A DNA stretch of 64,000 nt from Magnetococcales bacterium HCHbin5 (GTDB taxonomy: Bacteria > Pseudomonadota > Magnetococcia > Magnetococcales > Magnetaquicoccaceae). Of the stretch, positions 8,903-18,245 are shown piece by piece (within the stretch, counting starts at the first letter, position 1; each line of letters begins with the position of its first letter). The translations under genes and the position numbers were made by a program. The stretch spans positions 62,001 to 126,000 of the forward strand of contig PEAG01000003.1 in assembly GCA_002753505.1 (NCBI GenBank). The letters are read 5' to 3'. The notes beneath the pieces are model-generated. The model was given only the letters and a program-made list of their open reading frames with translations, was not told the origin of the DNA and ran no database searches.

Positions 8903-8955
8903 AAAGGTTATCTGGCGTGTAGGTTTATTTCCTGAAGGGAAAAGGAAGAGAAATT

Positions 8956-10989
8956 ATGGAAATGTCGATGGGCGGTTTATGGTTGGCCATCCTGTGCGGG
9001 GTTGGCGCGGTTGTATTTGGTGTGGTTTCAAGAAACTGGATTTTAAGCTTGTCCCCTGGTTCAGCCAGGATGCAGGAAATCTCGGGAGCGATTGAAGAGG
9101 GGGCGATGGCCTACATGCGTCGCCAGTATACAACCATTGGCTACGTGGGTGGGGTTTTGACGCTATTGCTGGCCATCTTCCTGGGGCTGCCAACGGCTCT
9201 CGGTTTTGTGGTTGGCGCGCTGCTCTCAGCGGCAGCCGGCTTCATCGGCATGAGCATCTCGGTCAAGGCCAATGTGCGTACCGCCGAGGCGGCCAAGGGG
9301 GGCTTGAATGCTGCCCTGCAGGTGGCGTTTCGTGGGGGAGCCATTACCGGCATGCTGGTGGTGGGTTTGGGTCTGCTGGGGGTCTCCATCTATTTCCTGA
9401 TTCTGATGAAGAGCGGGGATACCAGCAATCTGCCTCTCCTCTTGAAACCCCTGGTAGGCTTTGCCTTCGGTGGCTCCTTGATCTCCATCTTTGCTCGCCT
9501 GGGTGGTGGTATTTTTACCAAGGGTGCGGACGTGGGTGCGGATCTGGTCGGCAAGGTGGAAGCGGGCATTCCGGAAGATGACCCGCGCAACCCCGCCGTG
9601 ATCGCCGACAATGTGGGTGATAATGTGGGCGACTGTGCCGGTATGGCGGCTGACCTGTTTGAGACTTATGCGGTAACCGTGATTGCCAGCATGTTGCTGG
9701 GTGCCCTTGTCATGAAGGGTTTTCAGAATGCGTTGGTTTTTCCGTTGGTGTTGGGGGGTATTTCCATCCTGGGTTCCATCGCGGGCACCTATGCGGTCAA
9801 GGCTGAGCCCGGTCAAAAAATCATGAGTGCCCTGTACCGGGGTGTGATTGTCAATGGTGTCATCTCTGCTGTGTTGTTTTATCCGGTCACCAGTTGGTTG
9901 ATGTCGGGCAATGGCAGCTATAGCGTTGCGGCCCTGTATGGCTCGGCCATGATTGGTTTGGCATTGACCGCTGCCATGGTGATCATCACCGAATACTATA
10001 CGGCAACCGAATTCAGCCCGGTGCAGGATGTGGCCAAGGCATCTCAAACGGGCCATGGAACCAATGTGATCGCCGGTTTGGGCCTCTCCATGAAGGCTAC
10101 AGCGGCTCCGGTGTTGGCGGTTTGTCTCAGCATCTTGGGTGCCTATCATTTGGCTGGCCTTTATGGCGTTGCGGTGGCGGCCACCTCCATGCTCTCCATG
10201 ACCGGTATCATCGTTGCCCTGGATGCCTATGGACCCATCACCGACAATGCGGGTGGTATTGCGGAGATGGCGGAGTTGCCCTCAGAGATTCGGGACATTA
10301 CTGATCCGCTGGATGCGGTGGGTAACACCACCAAGGCGGTGACCAAAGGCTATGCCATCGGTTCTGCCGGGTTGGCGGCGTTGGTGCTGTTTTCGGACTA
10401 TACCCACGAGTTGGCTCACTTCAGAGCGGACGTTACCTTTGACCTTTCCAACCATCTGGTGATCATTGGTCTCTTCATCGGCGGCCTGTTGCCCTATCTG
10501 TTTGCTGCCATGGGCATGGAAGCGGTGGGTCGTGCTGCGGGGAGCGTGGTGATCGAAGTGCGTCGGCAGTTCAAGGAAATTCCGGGCATCATGGAAGGAA
10601 CGGCCAAGCCCGACTATTCCAAAGCGGTGGATATGTTGACCAAGGCGGCCATCAAGGAGATGGTTGTGCCCTCTCTGTTGCCGGTTCTGGTTCCCATCGT
10701 GGTAGGCGTTGCCCTGGGGCCCCAGGCGTTGGGTGGTCTGTTGATGGGTACCATCATCACGGGTATCTTTGTTGCCATCTCCATGACCACGGGTGGCGGT
10801 GCTTGGGATAATGCCAAAAAGTACATCGAGAGCGGTCATTTCGGTGGCAAGGGTTCCGATGCCCACAAGGCAGCGGTGACCGGTGATACGGTGGGCGACC
10901 CCTACAAGGATACGGCGGGTCCAGCGGTCAACCCCATGATCAAGATTGCCAATATTGTGGCCCTGTTGATCGTCTCCCTGATCGTCTGA
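8956..10989 (+). CDS. hppA: Membrane-bound proton-pumping inorganic pyrophosphatase, K+-independent type
   Basis: 677 residues with about 16 membrane segments. It couples pyrophosphate hydrolysis to proton export across the inner membrane. The substrate and Mg2+ site is visible: [23 protein letters not shown] (about residues 191-213) followed by [16 protein letters not shown], and near the C-terminus [27 protein letters not shown]. At the cation-determining position the sequence is GNTTKA (about residue 455); Lys rather than Ala marks K+-independent H+-PPases. ATG 8956 follows AAGGAAGAG. A good terminator follows the gene. Confidence 0.97.
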   Translation: MEMSMGGLWLAILCGVGAVVFGVVSRNWILSLSPGSARMQEISGAIEEGAMAYMRRQYTTIGYVGGVLTLLLAIFLGLPTALGFVVGALLSAAAGFIGMSISVKANVRTAEAAKGGLNAALQVAFRGGAITGMLVVGLGLLGVSIYFLILMKSGDTSNLPLLLKPLVGFAFGGSLISIFARLGGGIFTKGADVGADLVGKVEAGIPEDDPRNPAVIADNVGDNVGDCAGMAADLFETYAVTVIASMLLGALVMKGFQNALVFPLVLGGISILGSIAGTYAVKAEPGQKIMSALYRGVIVNGVISAVLFYPVTSWLMSGNGSYSVAALYGSAMIGLALTAAMVIITEYYTATEFSPVQDVAKASQTGHGTNVIAGLGLSMKATAAPVLAVCLSILGAYHLAGLYGVAVAATSMLSMTGIIVALDAYGPITDNAGGIAEMAELPSEIRDITDPLDAVGNTTKAVTKGYAIGSAGLAALVLFSDYTHELAHFRADVTFDLSNHLVIIGLFIGGLLPYLFAAMGMEAVGRAAGSVVIEVRRQFKEIPGIMEGTAKPDYSKAVDMLTKAAIKEMVVPSLLPVLVPIVVGVALGPQALGGLLMGTIITGIFVAISMTTGGGAWDNAKKYIESGHFGGKGSDAHKAAVTGDTVGDPYKDTAGPAVNPMIKIANIVALLIVSLIV

Positions 10990-11011
10990 TCTGTTTTCGT
11001 ACTGTCTGTGG

Positions 11012-11051
11012 CCGTTGGATGGGGACCGTTCTGTCTCCACCCAACGGTTTT
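11012..11051 (+). terminator. Terminator downstream of hppA
   Basis: CCGTTGG at 11012-11018 pairs with CCAACGG at 11041-11047; the stem extends inward with one mismatch. A TTTT run follows directly. It sits only 35 bases before the alaC start, so alaC probably has little leader or depends on read-through. Confidence 0.7.
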
Positions 11052-11085
11052 CCTGCTTCTATTTGCTGACGTTTGGAAATGGTTC

Positions 11086-12276
11086 ATGGAAGAGTTTTAT
11101 CGAATCAGTCGTCTGCCCCCCTATGTGTTTGCTGCCGTCAATGAACTGAAAGATGCGGCCCGGCATCGGGGTGAGGATATTATTGACTTTGGCATGGGCA
11201 ATCCTGATCAGGCCACTCCGCAACATATTGTGGATAAGTTGTGTGAGGCCGCCCGTCAGGGACGCAACCATCGCTACTCTGTTTCCAAAGGGATAAACGG
11301 CTTGCGCAAGGCGATTTGTGCCTATTACAAACGTCGTTTTGCGGTTGAGCTGGATTCGGACTCGGAGGCCATCGTCACCATTGGTTCCAAGGAGGGGTTT
11401 TCCCACTTGGCTCTGGCCATCACCAGTCCTGGTGATACCGTGCTGGTTCCCAACCCGACCTACCCCATTCACGTTTACGCATTTGTGTTGGCAGGGGCGG
11501 ATATTCGTCATGTGCCATTGTGTCGCACCACCGATTTTTTTGAGGAATTGACCCAGGCGATGGCCCATACCTGGCCCAAGCCGAAGGTGCTGGTCATCAA
11601 TTTTCCCTCCAATCCCACCGCCATGGTGGTGGATTTGGCCTTTTATGAAAAGGTGGTGGCCTTTGCCAAGGAAAATGATCTGTATGTATTGTCCGACATC
11701 GCCTATTCGGAGGTCTGTTTTGATGGGTATGAGTGTCCCAGCATGTTACAGGTGCCGGGTGCCAAGGATTGTGTCATTGAATTCTACTCCCTTTCCAAGA
11801 CCTATAACATGCCGGGTTGGCGAGTGGGGTTTGCGGTGGGCAACAAAAGGCTGGTTCGGGCGTTGACCCGTATCAAATCCTATCTGGATTATGGCATGTT
11901 TCAGCCGATTCAGATTGCGGCAACGGTGGCCTTGAATGGCCCTCAGGAGTGTATTGGCGAAATTCGGAGCCTGTATCAGAGCCGTCGCGATGTGTTGGTG
12001 GAGGGATTGGGTCGGGCTGGATGGGAGATCGAGTCCCCCAAGGCCTCCATGTTTGTCTGGGCCCAGATTCCGGAAGAGTTTCGCAAGATGGGGTCGCTGG
12101 AATTTTCCAAGTTGTTGTTGAAAGAGGCGATGGTTGCCGTCAGTCCTGGTATTGGTTTTGGCCAGTATGGCGACGACTTTGTCCGTATTGCGCTGATTGA
12201 AAACGAACTGCGAACGCGCCAGGCCGTACGCAGTATTAAAAAATTTCTCCATGCAGGGGCGGATGTTCGCTCCTGA
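11086..12276 (+). CDS. alaC: AlaC-type pyridoxal-phosphate aminotransferase (alanine-synthesising family)
   Basis: 396 residues from the ATG at 11086, which starts just before the family opening [10 protein letters not shown]. Fold-type I aminotransferase: [45 protein letters not shown] and the PLP lysine in [15 protein letters not shown]. The match to E. coli AlaC extends over the full length, as I recall that sequence. It probably transaminates pyruvate with glutamate; LL-diaminopimelate aminotransferases are a related alternative. It lies 22 bases before hom. Confidence 0.88.
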   Translation: MEEFYRISRLPPYVFAAVNELKDAARHRGEDIIDFGMGNPDQATPQHIVDKLCEAARQGRNHRYSVSKGINGLRKAICAYYKRRFAVELDSDSEAIVTIGSKEGFSHLALAITSPGDTVLVPNPTYPIHVYAFVLAGADIRHVPLCRTTDFFEELTQAMAHTWPKPKVLVINFPSNPTAMVVDLAFYEKVVAFAKENDLYVLSDIAYSEVCFDGYECPSMLQVPGAKDCVIEFYSLSKTYNMPGWRVGFAVGNKRLVRALTRIKSYLDYGMFQPIQIAATVALNGPQECIGEIRSLYQSRRDVLVEGLGRAGWEIESPKASMFVWAQIPEEFRKMGSLEFSKLLLKEAMVAVSPGIGFGQYGDDFVRIALIENELRTRQAVRSIKKFLHAGADVRS

Positions 12277-12298
12277 TTGCACGAATAGGGTGTCACCC

Positions 12299-13609
12299 AT
12301 GCAAGAGCTGCGCGTTGGTATTCTGGGGTTTGGTGTGGTGGGTCGAGGGGTGGCGGATCTGCTGTTGACGCGGACCGCGCTTTTGTTGCAGCGGACGGGG
12401 GTGGCTCTGCGGTTGGTGCGTATTGCAACGCGAACGCCAGAGCGGGACCGGGGGCTTGAGTTGGGTTCGGTTGAGGTCACCAGGGATTTGCAGCGCGTGG
12501 TGGCGGCTGATGATATTGATGTGGTGATTGAGTTGATTGGTGGCCTGGAGCCGGCCAAATCCCTGGTGTTGGAGGCGTTGACCAACGGCAAGCATGTGAT
12601 CACGGCCAACAAGGCACTGATAGCTGTGCATGGGGCTGAGTTGACTGCCCGTGCCGCTGCTGTGGGTCGTGAATTGTTGTTTGAAGCGGCCGTGGCGGGG
12701 GCCATTCCGGTGATCAAGGTGTTGCGGGAGGGGTTGGCAGCCAACCAGATCGATCAGATCTATGGTATTTTGAATGGTACTTGCAATTATATTCTGACAG
12801 CGATGCGGGAGAAGGGGGCGGCGTTTGCGGATGTATTGAAGGAGGCGCAGGCCAAGGGGTTTGCTGAGGCGGATCCTTCGTTTGATATTGATGGCATCGA
12901 TGCGGCCCACAAGTTGGCCATTTTGGCGGCGATTGGTTTTGGCTCTTTTCCGCGTTTTGACCAAATTCATGTGGAGGGCATTCGGCATATATCCGATGTG
13001 GATATTGCCTGGGCCACGGAGATGGGCTATCGGATCAAGTTGCTGGGTATTGCCAAGCGGGATGCGGAGGGGTTGGAGTTGCGGGTGCAGCCCACGTTGG
13101 TGCCGGAAGCGGGCATGGTGGCTTCGGTGGAGGGAGTATTCAATGCGGTGTTTATTCGGGGGGATGCGGCTGGGACCACCATGTATTATGGTCGGGGTGC
13201 AGGGGAGCGGCCGACAGCCAGTGCAGTGATGGCGGACCTGGTGGATATTGCGCGTAACGGTCAGGCGGCTGTTGTGCAGCGGGTGGCGAGTTTTTCCACC
13301 TTGCCGTCCTATTTGAGCAGTCAGCCGGTGCGGGAGGCGGCTGAGTGGCGGGGGGAGTATTATCTTCGGTTGGCGGTGGCGGATCAACCTGGGGTTTTGG
13401 CAGAGGTGACGGCTGTATTGGCACGGCAGCAAATTTCCATCGATGCCATTCATCAGAAGGGTCGTTCGGACGTGGCGGCAGTGCCGTTGATCATGGTAAC
13501 GCATGAGACCACGGAGGGGCAGGTGCGGGCGGCGTTGGCGGCCATGGAGCAGTTGGAGGCGGTGCGGGAGCCCCCGAGGTTTATTCGGATTGAGCCGGGA
13601 TTTGTTTGA
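12299..13609 (+). CDS. hom: Homoserine dehydrogenase with C-terminal ACT domain
   Basis: 436 residues. The Rossmann motif GFGVVGRGVA is at residues 9-18; ITANKALIA and ILNGTCNYILT are the catalytic-domain signatures, followed by ADPSFDIDGIDAAHKLAILA with the acidic residues that bind substrate. Residues about 350-430 form an ACT domain (YYLRLAVADQPGVLAEVTAVL), so feedback control by threonine is likely. It makes homoserine for threonine and methionine. ATG 12299 is chosen because the Rossmann strand starts there; an in-frame upstream ATG lies inside alaC. Repeats follow the gene. Confidence 0.96.
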   Translation: MQELRVGILGFGVVGRGVADLLLTRTALLLQRTGVALRLVRIATRTPERDRGLELGSVEVTRDLQRVVAADDIDVVIELIGGLEPAKSLVLEALTNGKHVITANKALIAVHGAELTARAAAVGRELLFEAAVAGAIPVIKVLREGLAANQIDQIYGILNGTCNYILTAMREKGAAFADVLKEAQAKGFAEADPSFDIDGIDAAHKLAILAAIGFGSFPRFDQIHVEGIRHISDVDIAWATEMGYRIKLLGIAKRDAEGLELRVQPTLVPEAGMVASVEGVFNAVFIRGDAAGTTMYYGRGAGERPTASAVMADLVDIARNGQAAVVQRVASFSTLPSYLSSQPVREAAEWRGEYYLRLAVADQPGVLAEVTAVLARQQISIDAIHQKGRSDVAAVPLIMVTHETTEGQVRAALAAMEQLEAVREPPRFIRIEPGFV

Positions 13610-13692
13610 CAAACGGTTGCAGGGGGCCGGGGAGCGTCACGCTCCCCGACGGGGTGCAGGGGCGACTTGTTTCTGTTTTTTTTTAAACAATT

Positions 13693-13852
13693 GCAGGGGT
13701 CCGGGGAGCGTCACGCTCCCCGGCGGGGTGCAGGGGCAGAGCCCCTGCTGAACTGCGCGTTTTCCCAAAGCAAATTTTCGCAGAAAATTTGCGCAACGCG
13801 CACAAAACCGCCCCGCAGGGGCGACCTTGGGAGGGCGGCAGCCCGACTCGCA
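13693..13852 (+). repeat. Left copy of a roughly 160 bp repeated element
   Basis: Starts with the palindromic unit, then GCCCCTGC, a GCAAATTTTCGCAGAAAATTTGC hairpin-like segment described by positions 13771-13793, CGCGCACAAAACCGCCCCGCAGGGGCG and GGAGGGCGGCAGCCCGA. The same order of blocks occurs on the other strand at 13960-14128 with scattered differences. Confidence 0.75.
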
Positions 13853-13969
13853 CGGTTATGTCATGGACAATGCCTGGATAAGAAAGCAGAAGGTTCGGAT
13901 ATTCCGTTTTTTTTCTGATACAAGGCCAGGAATGTTTTTTTTCCAAACCCTCCCAAACTTGGCCAGCTT

Positions 13970-14128
13970 TCGGTCGGGCTGCCGCCCTCCAGGAGTGCCC
14001 CTGCGGGGCGTTTTGGGCGCGCTGCGCAAATTTCCTGCGGAAATTTGCTTCGGTGAAAGCGCGCCCTTGCATGCAGGGGCTTTGCCCCTGCACCCCACCG
14101 GGGACCGTGACGGTCCCCGGACCCCTGC
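13970..14128 (-). repeat. Right copy of the roughly 160 bp element, inverted
   Basis: On the minus strand it repeats the block order of 13693-13852: palindromic unit, GCAAATTTCCGCAGGAAATTTGC-type segment (14029-14051 region), GCCCCGCAGGGGC, and GGAGGGCGGCAGCCCGAC. The two copies face each other around a central unique stretch of about 110 bases. The differences between arms within each hairpin are compensated by changes in the opposite arm, which suggests the folded structure is selected. Confidence 0.75.
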
Positions 14129-14290
14129 AATAGTTTTAAAAGATTAGAAAAAGCATGGGTATAGCCATCATGTTAGCGCGTATGGGGCTTTGCCCCTGCA
14201 CCCCACCGGGGACCGTGACGGTCCCCGGACCCCTGCAATTGTTCAAAAAGATCAAAATCAAAAAGCAGTCACCGCAAGGAGCGGGCAAAA

Positions 14291-15280
14291 TCACCAGCGC
14301 ACCAAGGCGGAACCCCAGGTAAACCCACCCCCGAACGCCTCCAATAACAACAACTGACCCGGTTGAATGCGGCCATCCCGCACCGCTTCATCCAGAGCCA
14401 ACGGCACACTGGCCGCCGAAGTGTTGCCATGCCGGTCCACCGTCACCACCACCCGATCCATCTGCATACCCAACCGCTTGGCCGTGCTGTGAATGATGCG
14501 AATGTTGGCCTGATGCGGCACCAACCAATCGATCTGCGACTTTTCCAAACCGTTGGCAGCCAGAGTCTCATCCACAACCCCTTCCAATGCCATGACAGCC
14601 TGCTTGAACACCTCATTGCCACGCATCCGGGCCAAACCACTACCCGCACCGGGGTTGACCAACAACCCCTGGGAGATGCCCCCATCCGTACACAGCAACT
14701 GCTCATAACTGCCGTCCGCATGCAGATGCGTGGACAAAATGCCCGACCCGGACTCCGTACTGCCCTCCACAACAACCGCCCCCGCGCCGTCACCAAACAA
14801 AATACAGATGGAACGATCCTGCCAGTCCACCAACCGACTCATGGTCTCGGCCCCAATGACCAGAATGCGCCGCGCGGAACCGGCTCGAATCAAACTGTCC
14901 GCCATGGCCAAGGCATAAATAAAACCGGCACAAACCGCCTGAATATCGCAGGCCGGCATCTGCAAACGGGTCGCACCCAGCTTGCGCTGCACAATGGTGG
15001 CAGTGGCCGGAAAGATCAGGTCCGGGGTGGTGGTGGCAACCAGGATAAAATCCAACGAATCCGCCCCGACACCCGCGTGGGCCAACGCCTTGTTGGCCGC
15101 TGCCACCGCCAAATCCGATGTCATCTCACCAGCTGCCGCAATACGCCGCTCGCTAATACCCGTGCGGGACCGAATCCACTCATCCGTGGTATCCAACCGC
15201 GAGGCCAACTCCGCATTGGTCAATACCGTGGCCGGCAAATAAGAACCACAGCCTATGATGCGCGCAGAACGTATGGTCAC
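14291..15280 (-). CDS. fabH: Beta-ketoacyl-ACP synthase III
   Basis: 329 residues. It condenses acetyl-CoA with malonyl-ACP to start fatty acid synthesis. The catalytic triad is visible: Cys in [12 protein letters not shown] (about residue 114), His in [11 protein letters not shown] (about 256) and Asn in [11 protein letters not shown] (about 286). The start is a GTG at 15280 overlapping the plsX stop (GTGA). It closes the yceD-rpmF-plsX-fabH run, a common arrangement linking ribosome and lipid synthesis. Confidence 0.97.
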   Translation of the reverse strand: MTIRSARIIGCGSYLPATVLTNAELASRLDTTDEWIRSRTGISERRIAAAGEMTSDLAVAAANKALAHAGVGADSLDFILVATTTPDLIFPATATIVQRKLGATRLQMPACDIQAVCAGFIYALAMADSLIRAGSARRILVIGAETMSRLVDWQDRSICILFGDGAGAVVVEGSTESGSGILSTHLHADGSYEQLLCTDGGISQGLLVNPGAGSGLARMRGNEVFKQAVMALEGVVDETLAANGLEKSQIDWLVPHQANIRIIHSTAKRLGMQMDRVVVTVDRHGNTSAASVPLALDEAVRDGRIQPGQLLLLEAFGGGFTWGSALVRW

Positions 15281-16314
15281 CGACTCATCCCTGTTGGCTC
15301 TGGTTGGGTCATCACCTGCATTTTGGCAACAATCGCCTGGGTCTTTTCCGTCACCCGGTTGGAGACCAAATCCTCCGCCGCCTTGATCGCATGATAGAAG
15401 GCAAAACCATCTGCCGAACCATGACTCTTGACCACAACACCCTTCAAACCCAGCAACATGGCACCGTTGTAAACCCTGGGGTCAAAGCGGTCCCGAAACC
15501 GCTTGAAAACAGGACGCACCAGCAGATAACCCAACTTGGCCAACCAGGAATGGTTGAACGATTGCCGCAAAAAATGAACCAGCATGGTGGCCACCCCCTC
15601 CGCCGTTTTTAAACTGACATTGCCGACAAAACCATCACACACGACCACATCCACCTTGCCCTGGAAAATACCGGTCGCCTCCACATTGCCGACAAAAGCC
15701 TGGCTGAGACCTTTGAGCCGCTCACCGGCCGCCTTGACCACATCATTGCCTTTCTCTTCCTCGGAACCAATGTTGAGCAGTCCAACCTTGGGATTGTCAA
15801 TATTCAGGACAGCCGTCGCAAAAACCTCACCCATCAAGGCAAACTGACAGAGATGCTCGGCGGTACAATCGACATTGGCTCCCAGGTCCAGCATCAAAAC
15901 CTGACCCGTTGTGGAGGGCATGAGAGAGGCAATGGCCGGACGGTCGATGCCAGGCAGGGTCTTGAGGACAAAGCGGGCGGTGGCCATCAATGCCCCGGTG
16001 TTGCCAGCAGAGACAAAGGCATCCACCTGACCCTCCTTGACCAGATTGGCTCCCACCCGGAGGGAAGAGTCCTTCTTGCTGCGCATGGCAGCCGCCGGTT
16101 TTTCCCCCATCCCCACCACTTGAGAGGCCACTTGAATGCGGAAGGCGTGCTGGGGCGCGCCCACACGCTGCAACTCAGCCTGGATCACCTCTGCGCGCCC
16201 CACCAGAGTAAACTCCGCCTGACTGCCAGCCGCAATCGCCCGCAACGCACCATCAATCACGGATTGCGGGGCATGGTCCCCCCCCATTGCATCGAGGGCA
16301 ATGCGGATAGTCAC
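15277..16314 (-). CDS. plsX: Phosphate acyltransferase PlsX
   Basis: 345 residues, the usual size. The N-terminus [21 protein letters not shown] is the family signature; further typical stretches are [27 protein letters not shown] and VCDGFVGNV. PlsX converts acyl-ACP to acyl-phosphate for phospholipid synthesis on the cytoplasmic side of the membrane. The GTG start at 16314 lies 36 bases after rpmF. It overlaps fabH by four bases. Confidence 0.97.
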   Translation of the reverse strand: MTIRIALDAMGGDHAPQSVIDGALRAIAAGSQAEFTLVGRAEVIQAELQRVGAPQHAFRIQVASQVVGMGEKPAAAMRSKKDSSLRVGANLVKEGQVDAFVSAGNTGALMATARFVLKTLPGIDRPAIASLMPSTTGQVLMLDLGANVDCTAEHLCQFALMGEVFATAVLNIDNPKVGLLNIGSEEEKGNDVVKAAGERLKGLSQAFVGNVEATGIFQGKVDVVVCDGFVGNVSLKTAEGVATMLVHFLRQSFNHSWLAKLGYLLVRPVFKRFRDRFDPRVYNGAMLLGLKGVVVKSHGSADGFAFYHAIKAAEDLVSNRVTEKTQAIVAKMQVMTQPEPTGMSR

Positions 16315-16350
16315 GAGCGAAAGGTCTCCAACAGGGCGGTGATCGTGGTT

Positions 16351-16530
16351 CTACTCCTCCACTTGGACGACTTCCCGGCCATCATACCAGCCACAGGCGG
16401 GGCAAACACGATGAGAGGGGCGCATCTCCTGGCAGTTGCTGCAGACGGCCAAATGGGGGGTTGCAATGGAGTCGTGGGATCTGCGATGACCACCACGGGA
16501 CGAAGAGCTTTTTTTCTTGGGTACAGCCAT
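16351..16530 (-). CDS. rpmF: 50S ribosomal protein L32
   Basis: A 59-residue frame starting MAVPKKKSSSSRGGHRRSHD, the L32 N-terminus, and carrying two CXXC pairs (CSNC and CPAC), the zinc-binding form of L32. It ends GREVVQVEE. It lies between yceD and plsX, the conserved position of rpmF in many bacteria. Its small size explains why length-based gene finding could miss it. Confidence 0.96.
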   Translation of the reverse strand: MAVPKKKSSSSRGGHRRSHDSIATPHLAVCSNCQEMRPSHRVCPACGWYDGREVVQVEE

Positions 16531-16546
16531 TTTAATTCTCCCACTA

Positions 16547-17149
16547 TCAAACTGTTTTTAGATTTTTTAACACAGCGAACGGTCCTTCCGTCGTTGTCTC
16601 CACGCAACTGCACTTTTCCTGATTCCGATCAGCACCACAGGTTGGACATAAACCGGCACACGCTTGCTGACAAACGGGAATCATGGGTAACGCCAACAAC
16701 AACTCCTCTTCCACCACTGCAGCAATCGAGAGGGGATGACCATCCAGATAGGTCCGTTCCTCCACCATCTCCTGGCAGCTGTCCGCCTCGGCCGGATCCG
16801 ATCCTGGCACAAACAATCGATCCACCTCGGCAAACACCTGACTGGAAAATTCGGTCAGACAGCGCGCGCACATACGCCTGACCGTACAGGCCACCTTGCC
16901 CCGCACCCGTAACAGATTTTCCGCGAAGGCGGCCGTCAGATCCACCTCGGCCACCGTTTCCGGTTGCGCTTCAGAGGAGAGTTCCGACAATCGATCCCGG
17001 GCAACAAAACCACAGAACCGCTTGAATAACCGACGAACCCCCTCCAAGTCAATCCCTGTTTCACTTAAATCACGATGCAGCGTCTCATTGTCCTGCATCG
17101 GATCAGCCCACGGAGTCTCTGTGGGTAAATCATGACCAGCTGTTGTCAC
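16547..17149 (-). CDS. YceD family protein (DUF177), large-subunit rRNA accumulation factor
   Basis: 200 residues. The family core is seen as VRGKVACTVRRMCARCLTEFSS, with CXXC, and a C-terminal CPTCGADRNQEKCSC cysteine cluster. In other bacteria and plastids YceD homologues are needed for 23S rRNA accumulation; the position immediately upstream of rpmF is the classic context. The GTG at 17149 is used; no better start is visible. A three-base gap separates it from the DUF2065 gene upstream. Confidence 0.88.
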   Translation of the reverse strand: MTTAGHDLPTETPWADPMQDNETLHRDLSETGIDLEGVRRLFKRFCGFVARDRLSELSSEAQPETVAEVDLTAAFAENLLRVRGKVACTVRRMCARCLTEFSSQVFAEVDRLFVPGSDPAEADSCQEMVEERTYLDGHPLSIAAVVEEELLLALPMIPVCQQACAGLCPTCGADRNQEKCSCVETTTEGPFAVLKNLKTV

Positions 17150-17152
17150 CTG

Positions 17153-17338
17153 TCACCCTCGTACCAAATAGACCAGCAACAGACCAAAACACATCAGCAA
17201 AAAACCGGTACGGCGCAAAAAAGCATCCGGCAGTTCAGCGACATGAACCACCATGCGCCGCATACGCTCCGGAATGGCAAAATAGGGTATGCCTTCCAGA
17301 ATCATCACCAAGCCGATGGCTGTCAGAAAATCATTCAC
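17153..17338 (-). CDS. DUF2065 (YjeT-like) small membrane protein
   Basis: 61 residues with two hydrophobic segments: about 5-22 (LTAIGLVMILEGIPYFAI) and about 43-60 (TGFLLMCFGLLLVYLV), separated by a basic stretch PERMRRM. The pattern and its position directly after hflC match the DUF2065/YjeT family. The GTG start overlaps the end of hflC by eight bases. Function unknown; co-transcription suggests a link to HflKC. Confidence 0.85.
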   Translation of the reverse strand: MNDFLTAIGLVMILEGIPYFAIPERMRRMVVHVAELPDAFLRRTGFLLMCFGLLLVYLVRG

Positions 17339-18245
17339 CGTGATTTACACCATCCGATCGAGCGGTGCCACCTCCTCTCTCTGGATAGTCGACATCCTGC
17401 AGATAACGAAAAAATCCTGCCGGTTCCAGAACGATGGTCGTGTCCTTGGTAAATACCCGCTCATAGGCATCCAACGCCCGCTTGAACTCAAAAAACTCCG
17501 GATCCTGGCGATAGGCCTCTGCATAAATGCGGGTGGCGTCCGCATCGCCCTGTCCGCGCAACTCCTGGGCCTCCTTGTAGGCGGTTGCCAGCAAAATTTC
17601 CCGCTCCCGGGCTGCCTGGGAGCGAATCTTGACTGCCTCCTCTTCCCCCTGGGCGCGGTAGGTCTTGGCTTGCCGTTCCCGCTCCGTCTGCATGCGGCGA
17701 AAGACCGCTTTGGAGTTTTCCGGCGGCAAGTCGGTCCGCTGGATGCGTACATCCACAATCTCGATGCCATACTGGGAGGCTTGCGAACTGGCCTGCTCCC
17801 GGATGCGGGTAACCAGATCCGCCCGGGAACCGGCCACAATCTCCATCATCGTGTACTGCCCCAACACCTCCCGGATATTGGAGTAGATAATGTCGCTTAA
17901 ACGGGAGGTGGCTCCCTCCTCGTTGCGCACCGTTTGGAAAAATTTTAACGGATCAACGATGCGCCAGAGGGCATAGTTGTCCACCTTCAAATTTTTCTTG
18001 TCTGCAGACAGTACCTCCTGCGGATCCTGGTCAAAAACCAACAGACGCTTTTCAAAGGAGAAGGCATCCTGGACAAACGGAATCTTGAAGTGCAATCCCG
18101 GTTCGGTGATGGGACGGATGGGCTTGCCCAACTGTACGATCAAAACCTGTTCTACTTGATGGACCGTAAAAACCGCCTGGGAGGTCAACACCAAACCAGC
18201 CATGATGACAATCGTCAACCCCTTGAGGAGAGTGTTCTGATTCAT
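17331..18245 (-). CDS. hflC: HflC, SPFH-domain modulator of FtsH protease
   Basis: 304 residues: an N-terminal membrane anchor (about 9-27) followed by a periplasmic SPFH/band-7 domain and a helical region rich in A, E, R and Q. Recognisable stretches are LGKPIRPITEPGLHFKIPFVQ, VDNYALWRI and the C-terminal YRQDPEFFEFKRALDAYE. HflC pairs with HflK in a large cage that encloses FtsH and controls its access to membrane substrates. The ATG overlaps hflK by four bases. Confidence 0.96.
   Translation of the reverse strand: MNQNTLLKGLTIVIMAGLVLTSQAVFTVHQVEQVLIVQLGKPIRPITEPGLHFKIPFVQDAFSFEKRLLVFDQDPQEVLSADKKNLKVDNYALWRIVDPLKFFQTVRNEEGATSRLSDIIYSNIREVLGQYTMMEIVAGSRADLVTRIREQASSQASQYGIEIVDVRIQRTDLPPENSKAVFRRMQTERERQAKTYRAQGEEEAVKIRSQAAREREILLATAYKEAQELRGQGDADATRIYAEAYRQDPEFFEFKRALDAYERVFTKDTTIVLEPAGFFRYLQDVDYPERGGGTARSDGVNHGE

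Larger units (their letters stand above)
13610..14290. repeat. Gene-free repeat region between convergent hom and fabH
   Basis: About 680 bases holding four copies of a GC-rich palindromic repeat: 13619-13663, 13693-13748, 14073-14128 and 14183-14236. The core unit is a double hairpin: GGGGAGCGTCACGCTCCCC or GGGGACCGTGACGGTCCCC inside, enclosed by GCAGGGG/CCCCTGC arms. Copies 1-2 are in one orientation and 3-4 in the other. Copies 2 and 3 sit at the outer ends of a larger inverted duplication. Short open frames here are produced by the repeats and are not genes. Confidence 0.85.

Noticed and set aside
12293-13612. 439-codon minus-strand open frame opposite hom
   Set aside because: Exact antisense of a well-supported gene; proline- and histidine-rich shadow translation.
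13503-14147. Short open frames in the hom-fabH gap
   Set aside because: Generated by the GC-rich palindromic repeats on both strands; no ribosome binding sites or protein-like content.
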